From JBAXTZ01 sp041666525 (GTDB lineage: Bacteria > Bacillota > Negativicutes > JBAXTZ01): a stretch of 64,000 nt of DNA. Made by a program: the position numbers and the translations under genes. A model generated the notes under the pieces. The model made no database searches, was not told the DNA's origin, and worked only from the letters and a program-made list of their open reading frames with translations. Shown in pieces: positions 24,466 to 33,812 of this stretch. The stretch spans positions 62,001 through 126,000 of the forward strand of contig JBAYGT010000001.1 in assembly GCA_041666525.1 (NCBI GenBank). The letters are read 5' to 3'. The first letter of the stretch is position 1. Every line of letters starts with the position of its first letter.

Positions 24466-25641
24466 CTATTTCATACACTCTTCCACTATATTTTCAAAAT
24501 TTGCATTGAAAACTAATTGGCTATAAATTTCTTTTGTTCTGCGCAAGCCAATCACAGCCATCTTTAGACATAAACTATCGTCGTTCCATAACAATCTGAT
24601 TTTTTCGGCGATATCCATAGCTGAATTTGGATCGAACAACAATCCTGCTCCACCAATTTGCGTTGCCATTGCGTATACATTTGAAACTGCACAAGGGCAC
24701 CCAGTTGCCATCGCTTCTAATGGCGGAATGTTTGTTGGACCAAAGAAAGATGGCATAACCATTGCTCTGGCCAGATAATACAATGCATTCATTTCCAAAT
24801 CCGATATACATCCAATATACCTAACGGTTTCACCGAGCCTATTTCGTTCAATTGATTCCAGCACATCTGTATATCCATTATTTTTTTCGCCAGTAAGTAT
24901 AAGCTTGATATCCGGATCGCTTTTTTTCACAATGGCAATTGCATCGATAAGACCTTGGTGATTTTTGTGCTTCCAAAATTGTGCAGGATAAAAAATAAAT
25001 TTGTCAGGAAGCAAATACTTATTCTTTACACTCAGATAGTCAACTTTGTCAAATAGTGATTTTCGATGAATATATGGCAAAACGAAAACTCTGTTACGAT
25101 TTACATTTGGATACGACTCCATCAGTTGAGTTTTGCCAATTTCAGAATCAACCATAATGCCTTCGGAATATTTACAAATTCTCATATAATGAATTTCCCT
25201 AGCATTATAAGTTTGATAGTTACCAACTTCAGGAAATATTCTTTCGTATCTATGCATTAAATCGTGAATTGAAACAAGAGACTTATAGGGTAATTGATAC
25301 GCCAAAGAATCCTGTGCGGGGAAGATACAGAGGTCGAAATTATCATTTTCCCTAACACCCATGTTTAAAATCCGATAAAAAAATCTTCCTAAGCAGATTT
25401 TCCAACTATTATAATTCTTTTCACAGGAATAATAATGATGATCTCCATTAGCAAATTCCGCTTTGATTTTACTACTACACGAAAATTGCTCAAACCAATC
25501 TTTATCAAAAAACACAACATGTTTTTCGTATCTGTCTTCAGGTAAAGAAATAAAGGCATCTAATATCGTCTGACTGTATTGAAACACACCGCCGCTTTTC
25601 ATACCAGCTCTCAAGAACAATTTAATTCTTTTCTTAAGCAA
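24466..25641 (-). CDS. Glycosyltransferase family 4
   Basis: 391 residues, GT-B fold. The N-terminal domain contains SLVSIHDLMHRYERIFPEVG. The C-terminal donor domain has FYPAQFWKHKNHQGLIDAIA, IKLILTGEKNNGY and PPLEAMATGCPCAVSNV, the EX7E-like retaining motif. This is the mannosyl/rhamnosyltransferase-like arrangement. A TTG start with GGAG 9 bases upstream is used. The 215-base gap before it (25642-25856) is A+T-rich and shows no clear promoter or gene. Confidence 0.8.
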   Translation of the reverse strand: MLKKRIKLFLRAGMKSGGVFQYSQTILDAFISLPEDRYEKHVVFFDKDWFEQFSCSSKIKAEFANGDHHYYSCEKNYNSWKICLGRFFYRILNMGVRENDNFDLCIFPAQDSLAYQLPYKSLVSIHDLMHRYERIFPEVGNYQTYNAREIHYMRICKYSEGIMVDSEIGKTQLMESYPNVNRNRVFVLPYIHRKSLFDKVDYLSVKNKYLLPDKFIFYPAQFWKHKNHQGLIDAIAIVKKSDPDIKLILTGEKNNGYTDVLESIERNRLGETVRYIGCISDLEMNALYYLARAMVMPSFFGPTNIPPLEAMATGCPCAVSNVYAMATQIGGAGLLFDPNSAMDIAEKIRLLWNDDSLCLKMAVIGLRRTKEIYSQLVFNANFENIVEECMK

Positions 25642-25856
25642 TTTATTCTACTCCAACCATATCTAATTAACAATTTTAAATCTCAATAATTTACAAAATA
25701 GACGATATCGATTGATAAACAAATCGTAAATTCAAGTTTGATAAACACTTTTGTCATCCAAGAGTCTTTGCGCACGTAAAAAAAATTGAGCCGACCACCG
25801 ATTTTACGAGAATCAGGCGAACAAAACTACGCCATTCAGTCAACAATAGCAGCGCA

Positions 25857-26768
25857 TTACACACCTATCTCCAAATCAGACCAACATTCATCAATATATT
25901 CCTTCAAACACACCTGCCAACCTCTCATAATATTTATTCTTCTGAGATTGAGTTTCCTGTTGATTAGTTGTTCTGATGATGGACGAGGTGCGTGGTATTC
26001 TTCACAAAAATAATTTGAATCGACTATTTCGATTTCGATTTTCTTTTTCAATCCCAAATGCTCAACAATTTTTTTAGCAACTTCAACTCGGCTGGTTAGA
26101 CCATTACACACCACATTATAAACACCGTAATAACCTTTGCTTACAAGCAATTTCACGTTTTCCGCAAAGTCTCTCGTATAAGTAGGCGTGCCAAATTTAT
26201 CATCAACAATTCTTAGCACTTTTCTTCCAGAAAGTATTTGTTTCATTATTTTATTTACAAATTTCTTATCTTTGTCTGGCCCCCCTCCCATCATCCATCC
26301 AGCTCGACACACATAATATCTATTTGCATTTTCCCTTACAAATAATTCGCCTTGATATTTTGTACGCGCATAAACACCTAAAGGGTTAGGAATATCCCAA
26401 TCATCAAAAAATTCCTTGCTACCATCAAATATTCCAGCTGAACTAATATAAAGTAGCGGAATGTTGAGTTCGTTCGCAATATAAACCGCGTTCTCTACAG
26501 CTATTGTATTAGTTAAGTACGCTTCTTCTGGATTAGCTTCACAATATTCTAAATCGGTATATGCGCCAATGTGAAATAAAAATGATGGTTTAAAATCGAT
26601 CACATCTCTTCGATACTCATCATAATCACGAAAGTCGCCGAATGTTAACCAATTGGAATTCAAGTCAATGTCTGTACATTTTAAATGATAAGCGAGCCTA
26701 AATTTCTCATAGAATGCTTCTCCAAGCATGCCTCCAACACCGGACATATAAATTCTTTCTAGTTGCAT
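25857..26768 (-). CDS. RmlD-like NAD(P)-dependent sugar reductase/epimerase
   Basis: 303 residues. YMSGVGGMLGEAFYEKF is a Rossmann loop. FHIGAYTDLEYCEANPEEAY parallels the RmlD AAxTxVDxAE block. SSAGIFDG and YARTKYQGE hold the catalytic Tyr-Lys, and GTPTYTRDFA is another RmlD hallmark. RmlD reduces dTDP-4-keto sugars to dTDP-L-rhamnose. With no rmlABC nearby the substrate is open. The ATG at 26768 has AAGGA 6 bases upstream. Confidence 0.7.
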   Translation of the reverse strand: MQLERIYMSGVGGMLGEAFYEKFRLAYHLKCTDIDLNSNWLTFGDFRDYDEYRRDVIDFKPSFLFHIGAYTDLEYCEANPEEAYLTNTIAVENAVYIANELNIPLLYISSAGIFDGSKEFFDDWDIPNPLGVYARTKYQGELFVRENANRYYVCRAGWMMGGGPDKDKKFVNKIMKQILSGRKVLRIVDDKFGTPTYTRDFAENVKLLVSKGYYGVYNVVCNGLTSRVEVAKKIVEHLGLKKKIEIEIVDSNYFCEEYHAPRPSSEQLINRKLNLRRINIMRGWQVCLKEYIDECWSDLEIGV

Positions 26769-26813
26769 AACCATTCCTTTTTCTATAGTAAATATTTACT
26801 GTCAGTATTATCT

Positions 26814-27863
26814 TCAATCAAAATAATTGTCTCTCAAAACCCAATTTAGCAATTCAATATCGTTTTTCACTTCATTTTGGTGGAATTCATAACCAGCATT
26901 ATATACCGCATACATTTTCTGAATCATATAATCACAATAGATTTTTGCAGGAGATTTTTCTGCAATTTTGAATATTCTCATACTCGCCATAATTAATTTG
27001 GCTAGCATCTTAATCAATTTTTTAATTTTAGCAAATACAAGTACTTCAAGCTTCTCACTTTCAATCATTTGCTGAAAATTTGATTTGCTTTCACTTTCAC
27101 ACTTCCTGATTTCAGTAAACGACTTACACACTCCTTGATAAAACATTCTGTCTTCGAAATACTTTTCCGTCATTCTATCGACCGGAATAACGTGCTGAAC
27201 CTGAGCCTTCGGCTGGTAATATGCCTTATAACCTTTTTCGATTATTTTATATGTCAACCCCGTCTCACCATCGCCCTGAAACCTCTGCAAATGTTTCGGG
27301 ATGACATCGGGATGCATACCGCCTAATTCGAAATAGGTTTCGCGCCTAATCGAAAAATTCAATCCCCAGACATAATTGGGGGTTATTTCTTTTTCCACAT
27401 CACCAAAATCTACTAAACTCCAATATCCGCAAATATTATTACCTAGTGCTCTATCCCATAGATACTCAGTCCAGGCAGGGGGGGCAACTTCATATTTCGG
27501 TATAGATTTCCCGCCAACTATTTTTGCATTAAGATATTTGTCAAATGTCTCTAAAATCGAATTCAACCACTGCGGATCGGCAATAATATCATCGTCGACA
27601 AATATCAGTATCTCGCCAATGGATTCAACCACTCCGCGATGCCGCGCAGAGTGAAGCCCCGGTGCTGGTTCATGAACATACTTAACATTTTCAACTGCGC
27701 CATATTTTTTTTCAACAATATCTCTTGCACCACCATCAGCGCTATTGTCCACGACAATAATTTCGTAGAGAGATGGAGAAATATTTTGATTGATTATTGA
27801 TTCAATCGCATCTAACAAATACTTTTCGCGATTATATGTGGGAATGATAACGGATACTTGCAT
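26814..27863 (-). CDS. Glycosyltransferase family 2
   Basis: 349 residues. VSVIIPTYNREKYLLDAIES, EIIVVDNSADGGARDI, GEILIFVDDDIIADPQW and GDGETGLTYKIIEKG form a full GT2 catalytic core in the first 240 residues. The remaining 110 form a helical tail. A good GGAGA site precedes the ATG. It lies 3 bases after the GT-B-like gene at 27867-29105. Confidence 0.82.
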   Translation of the reverse strand: MQVSVIIPTYNREKYLLDAIESIINQNISPSLYEIIVVDNSADGGARDIVEKKYGAVENVKYVHEPAPGLHSARHRGVVESIGEILIFVDDDIIADPQWLNSILETFDKYLNAKIVGGKSIPKYEVAPPAWTEYLWDRALGNNICGYWSLVDFGDVEKEITPNYVWGLNFSIRRETYFELGGMHPDVIPKHLQRFQGDGETGLTYKIIEKGYKAYYQPKAQVQHVIPVDRMTEKYFEDRMFYQGVCKSFTEIRKCESESKSNFQQMIESEKLEVLVFAKIKKLIKMLAKLIMASMRIFKIAEKSPAKIYCDYMIQKMYAVYNAGYEFHQNEVKNDIELLNWVLRDNYFD

Positions 27864-27866
27864 ATT

Positions 27867-29105
27867 TTATTCTCCAAAGCAACATTGAAACAATATTTCA
27901 CAAATTCTGTCAGCTGACTTTCCATCGAACACACCATAAACGCCTATAAGTCTTTTGGCAATAGCTAAACTTTGTTCACTAAATTCATCTTTACTTATCG
28001 CTGATTCTATTATATGAAAGATTTTGTCAATTGGGTAGTGTGACTTTATTGTGGAAAAACCTATAACGTTAGAAAAAAGAAAATCTGTTTGGATTCTAGG
28101 TAACGAACGTAGTTCTTGACTAATAAACAGAACTGCCGGAACCCCCATTCTAAATGCCTCTACTAAAGCATTCGACGATTCACCAATCACTAAATCAAAA
28201 TCATTAATATTTTCATAAAAAGCACTACGATTATCGACTATATGTAAACAATTTAAATTAGCAAGTTTATTTTTTACATAATCAACATTCTCTCCTGGCT
28301 TTGTTCTTAAATACAAATCATGTTTTTCGGATAATCTTTTACCAAATGTTCCGTTAATAAATTCATAAAAACTACAAGGTAAATCCCTAAACATATACTC
28401 GCCAGTTGAGACAAACAATATTTTCTTATCATCATTGTATGGAGTTTTCGCGAGTGACTTTGCCTTAAAATAAATTTTATCGAAATAAGGAAAACCAGTT
28501 ACAACAATGTTATCTCTTGCAAAACCGTCTGCTAACAAACGCGAATAATTAATTTCACCAAAAGAGCATACAATTATTTTCTTTCGAATGTTTCTAATAG
28601 CCAACGAAACATTAGTTCCATGTGTAAATGACGCAATTCCCTTTTTCATTCTCATAATAATTTTCTTGCGCACAGAAAACGAAAAATAATCAGTGAAACC
28701 ATATCCGTGTTCGACATAGAATATTTTTACGCCATTTTCGTCAAACACGTTCATAATTAATTCTTCTAAACTTCCCTCAATATCCGAAATCAATAAAACA
28801 TTTGGTTTGAAATCATTAATTATTTTCTTCAACAATTTAATAATATGGCATTTTTCCAATTCAAATTCATCAATTACGTTAGCTGTTTTCCACCAAGAAC
28901 TTCTGACGCAACTTGATCTTGGGATATTCACAACTCGCAAATTATTTTCAACATATGTATCTGTAGCATTTAAGCCATACCATAAATCACAGGACAATCC
29001 GACGTGTTCTGTCTTGTATTGTTTTTTTGAACATTCAATAATCGAAGCGATCGCTTCAACTATATACTTTGTGGGTGAAATGGAAACGATTCTCAACTTT
29101 TTCAT
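27867..29105 (-). CDS. GT-B-like protein of a surface-glycan cluster, function uncertain
   Basis: 412 residues, A+T-rich. Features that can be seen are an N-terminal alpha/beta domain, a VEHGYGFTDYF segment near residue 130 and a second domain with ILFVSTGEYMFRD, LYLRTKPGEN and FDLVIGESSNALVEAFRMGVPAVLF. The last pattern resembles the donor-binding half of CDP-glycerol glycerophosphotransferases or UDP-GlcNAc 2-epimerase-like proteins. It could be a transferase or a polymerising enzyme; the sequence does not decide. The start lacks a strong ribosome site. Confidence 0.5.
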   Translation of the reverse strand: MKKLRIVSISPTKYIVEAIASIIECSKKQYKTEHVGLSCDLWYGLNATDTYVENNLRVVNIPRSSCVRSSWWKTANVIDEFELEKCHIIKLLKKIINDFKPNVLLISDIEGSLEELIMNVFDENGVKIFYVEHGYGFTDYFSFSVRKKIIMRMKKGIASFTHGTNVSLAIRNIRKKIIVCSFGEINYSRLLADGFARDNIVVTGFPYFDKIYFKAKSLAKTPYNDDKKILFVSTGEYMFRDLPCSFYEFINGTFGKRLSEKHDLYLRTKPGENVDYVKNKLANLNCLHIVDNRSAFYENINDFDLVIGESSNALVEAFRMGVPAVLFISQELRSLPRIQTDFLFSNVIGFSTIKSHYPIDKIFHIIESAISKDEFSEQSLAIAKRLIGVYGVFDGKSADRICEILFQCCFGE

Positions 29106-29107
29106 AT

Positions 29108-30133
29108 TTACTTAACTTTTCTCGCCACAACCATCATGTGTGATGATAATTTATTATCCGACAAAAACTGTTGGAATAATTGCCCTAACTCATCCCAACG
29201 TTTCACTAGCACCTCATCTAAAAACGGCTGATCCTGTAATGAAAGTTTTCCAGTCAATACTTGCTTTCTTACAATATCTGCATCTAATTTCCCGGGTGTT
29301 AGCACTTCAACTATCTCTAATCCGCCGTTATTAAGTAACACTTTTATGGAATCGGTATGTAAATAATTAATATGCTCGTGGTCAAAAGTGTTTGAAAGCA
29401 TATTCAGTGTAGCTACATCAAAACCCTTGACATTAGGACAGGATAGAATCAACAACCCACCAAAATTTAAAATGCTATAACACTTTTCGATAAACTGGAG
29501 CGGTGAAAATAAATGTTCCAACACTTCAAACGCGGCAACTACCTCGTATTTTTCAGTTTCGCAAAGTTTTTCAACAGTCGATTCCATTACCTCAAAACCC
29601 TTGTCCCTACAAGTGTTCGCCAATTTAGGGGTGGGTTCTAATGCGACTATTCGACTAAATATATTCAGGTCACGAATTTCTTCGCAAAAGCTCCCGAACG
29701 CCGCTCCAATTTCCAAAAAACTTACTGGATTGTTTTCAAAATAGTTTTTTTTGACCGTGGCTTTAACAAGTTTCGCCCGCTCCCTATAAATTCCAACTTT
29801 TCTTGCTTGGTCTGTCGCCGGAAAAATATGATCATTCCAAAAAGCATAATTTAAGGAGCCTGAATAAAATTCCGCCAAAAGTTTCTCGCTCGGTCTCGGG
29901 TTTGTATAGACAGTCTCGCAGTTATCACATTGAACATATCTAAAACCGTTTTTCTCGCCAAACAATCTGTTGCTTTCAGTTCCGCACGCCGGACAATGCA
30001 CAATAACCCAATCGCACTTTCTGTTAAGCAAAAATTCACGATCGGCTTCCACACACCATTCCTTCTCTTTCATCAGCTCGCTTGGGCGAATCGCTTCTTC
30101 GGTTATGGATATTCTTTTAAAATCAGCGCACAT
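29108..30133 (-). CDS. SAM methyltransferase with N-terminal zinc-binding domain
   Basis: About 341 residues. A zinc knuckle (CPACGTESN ... CDNCETVYTNPRP) precedes the methyltransferase domain. The SAM loop is FLEIGAAFGSF and the next motifs are VVAAFEVLEHLFSPLQFI and GGLLILSCPNVKGFD. This architecture occurs in C-methyltransferases of deoxysugars and in other glycan methyltransferases. The ATG at 30133 has no close ribosome site and overlaps the amidotransferase gene by 11 bp, so coupling is likely; a TTG at 30154 is the alternative. Confidence 0.72.
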   Translation of the reverse strand: MCADFKRISITEEAIRPSELMKEKEWCVEADREFLLNRKCDWVIVHCPACGTESNRLFGEKNGFRYVQCDNCETVYTNPRPSEKLLAEFYSGSLNYAFWNDHIFPATDQARKVGIYRERAKLVKATVKKNYFENNPVSFLEIGAAFGSFCEEIRDLNIFSRIVALEPTPKLANTCRDKGFEVMESTVEKLCETEKYEVVAAFEVLEHLFSPLQFIEKCYSILNFGGLLILSCPNVKGFDVATLNMLSNTFDHEHINYLHTDSIKVLLNNGGLEIVEVLTPGKLDADIVRKQVLTGKLSLQDQPFLDEVLVKRWDELGQLFQQFLSDNKLSSHMMVVARKVK

Positions 30134-31328
30134 GTCGTTTTTTATTTTCCTCAAACATATTAATTTTTGACTTATCTTTCAAATATGTCTTCCCATAAGT
30201 CGAATATCCGCCCCAGATATTGTGCTTATACCATTCACCGTTTTCAAGCCACCAAACTCTGGGATCGCGAAAACCGTCAGCAATTTCATCAAATTCGCTT
30301 TCTTTTATATCCACATATTCAAGCCATCGTTCCAGGTCTTTTCTTGGTTTTACATGATCATAGGTTCTTACGGCTTCAATTCCCTGCTCTCTGGTCAGGT
30401 ATCCAGAGCGAATATCTTTTGAAGCATGATCTGAAGCCCGACCATAGCCAAATTTAATAAACTTCAAATAGTCGTGAATTCCATTTTCGTGCATATCGTC
30501 CAAATTTGACATCATTCGATAAGTACGCTCAAATGGTTGTCGAGCATATTCGAATCCAAAATCTTTTCTCATTAGTTCTGCATGTTCATTTGGATCCCAC
30601 TTGAAAAAATTCCCGATATATATTCCTTTTAGTCCCGCCGCTTCACCTTGTTCGTCATCGGGAAATTTCAACCATAGCAAATCTTTCTCAGACAACCCCT
30701 CTTCATTGATCATATCTTGCCAAGAAAATCCGCGCAAATCATGCTCAAAAACTGTGCGTTTATTGTACTCCGCATAATCATCGGGCGAGAACATTCCGGC
30801 GATAGACCAAGTTATTTCGCCCCAAATTACCAAAGGAACTTTCATCTTAACAGCCATCGCCATCGGAACTGTTTTTATTCCGGCATGGGCGTGCCAATTC
30901 ATATCACCCATTTTCTTGAAACAAATCCTGTTTAATTTCCTTAATGTGTCAACGCTCGGTCCAACAACAATATGATCTACACCAAAGGTATCACGCATTT
31001 TATCAAGATTTGCTTGTCCTTCGGGCAGAAAATTATTTCCATGATATGTAACCAGAAGCGGGTTCAATCCAAAGATATTTTTAACAACATGCGTCTGCCA
31101 ATAACTATCCTTGCCGCCGCTAACCGCAATAATACAATCGTAATTGCTTCCGTCTTTCGAACGATAGTTTTCGGCTATTTCTCGGAATTTCGATGCCTTC
31201 TTCTCCCAAAATTCGGATGTCAACTCATCAAATTCCTCTTGAACTCGACAAGCGCTGCAAACGCCATTGTCATCCAAGAGCAAATTCACACTAACTTGAG
31301 GATAAACGCACTTGTTGCAATAATTCAT
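30123..31328 (-). CDS. N-acetyl-sugar amidotransferase (WbpG/PseA/LegA-type)
   Basis: 401 residues. N-terminal CNKCVYPQ and CSACRVQEE supply four cysteines. The PP-loop ATP-binding motif is IIAVSGGKDSYWQT. Long family-specific blocks follow (WHAHAGIKTVPMAMAVK, WGEITWSIAGMF, KFIKFGYGRASDHASKDIRS). Such enzymes convert an N-acetyl group of a sugar to an acetamidino group, using ammonia delivered by a HisH/HisF pair. Exactly that pair lies just upstream in the same operon, making the assignment strong. A GGAGC site precedes the ATG. Confidence 0.88.
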   Translation of the reverse strand: MNYCNKCVYPQVSVNLLLDDNGVCSACRVQEEFDELTSEFWEKKASKFREIAENYRSKDGSNYDCIIAVSGGKDSYWQTHVVKNIFGLNPLLVTYHGNNFLPEGQANLDKMRDTFGVDHIVVGPSVDTLRKLNRICFKKMGDMNWHAHAGIKTVPMAMAVKMKVPLVIWGEITWSIAGMFSPDDYAEYNKRTVFEHDLRGFSWQDMINEEGLSEKDLLWLKFPDDEQGEAAGLKGIYIGNFFKWDPNEHAELMRKDFGFEYARQPFERTYRMMSNLDDMHENGIHDYLKFIKFGYGRASDHASKDIRSGYLTREQGIEAVRTYDHVKPRKDLERWLEYVDIKESEFDEIADGFRDPRVWWLENGEWYKHNIWGGYSTYGKTYLKDKSKINMFEENKKRHVR

Positions 31329-31343
31329 TTTCGCTCCAAAATT

Positions 31344-32153
31344 TCATTCCCAACCGAACGTCGGTTTGCGTACGTTGATTTGTTTTTCATAAAGATATTT
31401 TTTAGCGTCATAAACACTGTTTTCACTATAATGAAAAATGTTTGCTGCAGCCACCGCGTCAGCTCCTGCATCTGTAATACCCTGCGCTAAATGCTCCCAC
31501 TTTCCGACGCCTCCACACGCAATAACTGGTATATTGACAGCGCTCACTACGCTGGCAATCAATTGAATATCATAACCACAACCCATACCATCGTTGTTAA
31601 TGGAATTGATTAGTATTTCCCCTGCTCCACATTCTTGAGCCTTGTTCGACCATTCCGCAGGAGTTATTCCAGTCGGGGTTTTTCCGCCATCAATAAACAC
31701 CTGCCAATTACCATTTTCATTTTTCCCGGCATCGATAGAAACCACAATACACTGAGAACCGAATATTCGGGCACATTCGCTAATAAACATAGGATTCCTA
31801 AAAGCTTCACTATTGAGCGTGACCTTATCCGCGCCATTTGTGACTCTTTTATAAACATCGTCAATATTTCTTATTCTACCGCCAAATGTCAGCGGCATGA
31901 AACTGCTTTTCGCAACTTCTCGTAAAATATCAATAATATTGGTCTCGTTAGCGCACTTCAAATCATCTCTTCCCAGATCATATGTGGCCTCGCGGCTGAT
32001 ATCCAAATATATTAATTCGTCCGCAGCCCAATCACTAAGTCTGTCCACTATCGCGAACGGATTTCCAAGAATCTGATACCGCTTAAACCCTTTGCTTTGT
32101 ACAACGACACCGTTCTTTAGCAACACAACAGGAATAACCCTGTTTTTTCGCAT
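31344..32153 (-). CDS. hisF: HisF-like ammonia-channel subunit of a sugar amidotransferase
   Basis: 269-residue (beta/alpha)8 barrel clearly related to HisF (LTFGGRIRNIDDV, VTLNSEAFRNP, VVSIDAGKN, LINSINNDGMGCGYD, VIACGGVGKWEHL). The aspartate that acts as general acid/base in histidine-pathway HisF (position 11 of the Thermotoga enzyme) is replaced by leucine (VIPVVLLKNG, residue 11), while the Asp130 equivalent is kept (Asp141). The replacement fits paralogues that only channel ammonia to a WbpG-type enzyme. The gene sits between the amidotransferase and hisH, with no other histidine gene nearby. Confidence 0.85.
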   Translation of the reverse strand: MRKNRVIPVVLLKNGVVVQSKGFKRYQILGNPFAIVDRLSDWAADELIYLDISREATYDLGRDDLKCANETNIIDILREVAKSSFMPLTFGGRIRNIDDVYKRVTNGADKVTLNSEAFRNPMFISECARIFGSQCIVVSIDAGKNENGNWQVFIDGGKTPTGITPAEWSNKAQECGAGEILINSINNDGMGCGYDIQLIASVVSAVNIPVIACGGVGKWEHLAQGITDAGADAVAAANIFHYSENSVYDAKKYLYEKQINVRKPTFGWE

Positions 32154-32166
32154 AAAACACTCGCTT

Positions 32167-32781
32167 TCAACTAATTTTAGTGAAATTTTTCAATATCCTC
32201 AATCCGTTTTTTTGACTTTTCTCCGGATGAAACTGTACACCATAAATATTATCTTTCATCACTGCAGCGACAATATCTGTTCCATATTCACAGACAGCGG
32301 AAATGTGTCTGCTTTCAATTGGTGTAAAATGAAACGAATGAACAAAATAAAAATCGCTTTGGTCATCCAACCCTATTAACAACGGATTGCCTCTATCTAC
32401 AATACGCAAATTATTCCAACCAACATGCGGCAACCGACAATCTGTCTTAACGCGATCAGTAATTCCCGTTATCCACCCTAAACCTGCGCATCTCTCAAAT
32501 TCCGTTCCAAAATCAGCTAATACTTGCATACCAACACATATTCCCAAAAACGGTTTCGTGTTCGCAATTATTTGCTTATATAATTCATCCACTATACCCA
32601 TTTCATTGATTTTGCGCATAGCAGCAGCGAAAGTGCCAACGCCCGGCAAAACGATATGTGTCGCGGCTTCAACATCGGCTACCGTTTTTATCGTAATTGT
32701 TTCCACCAAAATGCTCTCAAAAGCATTTTTCACTGACGTGAAGTTTCCAGACCCGTAATCAATGATTCCTATTTTCTTCAA
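32167..32781 (-). CDS. hisH: HisH-like glutamine amidotransferase for sugar amidation
   Basis: 204 residues, class I glutaminase. IIDYGSGNFTSVKNAF is the N-terminal block, FLGICVGMQVL holds the nucleophile Cys82, and QFHPEKSQKNG has His185 and Glu187. It hydrolyses glutamine and passes ammonia through the HisF-like barrel. A TTG start at 32781 is chosen since it gives the normal HisH N-terminus; the weak GAGA site and a second TTG 15 bases upstream leave doubt. It overlaps the SpsG-like gene by 23 bp. Confidence 0.85.
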   Translation of the reverse strand: MKKIGIIDYGSGNFTSVKNAFESILVETITIKTVADVEAATHIVLPGVGTFAAAMRKINEMGIVDELYKQIIANTKPFLGICVGMQVLADFGTEFERCAGLGWITGITDRVKTDCRLPHVGWNNLRIVDRGNPLLIGLDDQSDFYFVHSFHFTPIESRHISAVCEYGTDIVAAVMKDNIYGVQFHPEKSQKNGLRILKNFTKIS

Positions 32782-33799
32782 AATGATTTCTCGCAAATTC
32801 TAATATTTTGTCTACTATACATTCAACACCTTTATCGTTGATAATGTTCATTCCCATAGCCCGCATATTTATCAACATTTCCCGCTCGTTTTCAATATTT
32901 GTAATAATTTCAAACATTTCATCAAGTGCTACAGGAAAATCAGTATCAGCGACATAACAAACTCCGAGTTCAACAAGCTCGTCAATCAAATACGAATGTT
33001 CGCTGTTTTCCAACAAGTTTATCGACGGTAAACCGGCAAATGCCGCTTCATATGTTGTTATTCCTCCAGCTAGTATAGCAACTGAACACATATTTAATAT
33101 ATGCCACATCGAATCATTTGTTTTCGCCAAAATTATCTCGTGGGAGCTTCCACGCATACTATCTACTAGTTGCTGATAAGAGTGCTCATAGCCCTCCCCT
33201 AACAATACCCAAATCACAAGTTTCTTCGGAAATCGTCTTAACCTGTTAATTATTTTCAAAGTCTTGTTAGCTGCATCAGCGCCGCCCATAGATATGGCAA
33301 TAGAAAATGCTGGTTTTTTTAAAACATTAATGTAGATTTCTTCGGCAATTCGCGTGCAACGCTTACTGATTACAGCATAATCTAAACCGGCGAACACTTT
33401 GCAGTTTGTCAAAAAATTTGTTTGCAGACATTTTTTTGGCAAATATTTTGTACGATGAAAAAACAACGCCATTTTATCTAACAAGTTGAAAATCGGTGAT
33501 AAACTTACAAATATTATTTTTTGACTAAGATTTTGAAAATTCGTCTCATCAAAAGTCAACATATCAAATACAACAATCTGTGGTTTATGTGATGTCACTT
33601 CAAGCACAGCCGCCCGTTCATCATTAACACAACAATAAGAACATGTGCTATTTTGAAACAACGGTAATAATTTTTTATCGCCAATAAAGACTATTTTAAT
33701 TGTGAATCTATTTGTTGCCGCATTCGCTACAGCAATCGTGCGATTAATATGTCCCAGTCCTTCTGAAACAGATCCTTTACAAATAAACAAAATTTCCAA
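32759..33799 (-). CDS. SpsG/PseG-like nucleotide-sugar hydrolase or glycosyltransferase
   Basis: 346 residues, GT-B fold. The GLGHINRT motif near the N-terminus and ILAGGITTYEAAFAGLPSINLL in the donor half are typical of PseG/SpsG. PseG removes UDP from 2,4-diacetamido sugar precursors before NeuB-type condensation; Bacillus SpsG is a spore-coat glycan relative. Neighbouring NeuB-like and SpsF-like genes support a role in acidic nine-carbon sugar formation. It starts at a TTG with GGCGG upstream. Confidence 0.72.
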   Translation of the reverse strand: MEILFICKGSVSEGLGHINRTIAVANAATNRFTIKIVFIGDKKLLPLFQNSTCSYCCVNDERAAVLEVTSHKPQIVVFDMLTFDETNFQNLSQKIIFVSLSPIFNLLDKMALFFHRTKYLPKKCLQTNFLTNCKVFAGLDYAVISKRCTRIAEEIYINVLKKPAFSIAISMGGADAANKTLKIINRLRRFPKKLVIWVLLGEGYEHSYQQLVDSMRGSSHEIILAKTNDSMWHILNMCSVAILAGGITTYEAAFAGLPSINLLENSEHSYLIDELVELGVCYVADTDFPVALDEMFEIITNIENEREMLINMRAMGMNIINDKGVECIVDKILEFARNHFEENRNH

Positions 33800-33812
33800 T
33801 TTTAAACCGCCG

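Noticed and set aside
25642..25856. A small gene or RNA in the 215-base gap before the GT4 gene
   Set aside because: No frame with a ribosome site, no hairpin with a T-tract and no clear promoter could be seen.
31344..32781. hisF and hisH as part of a histidine biosynthesis operon
   Set aside because: No other his gene is nearby, the HisF-like protein lacks the Asp11 equivalent, and a WbpG-type amidotransferase is adjacent.
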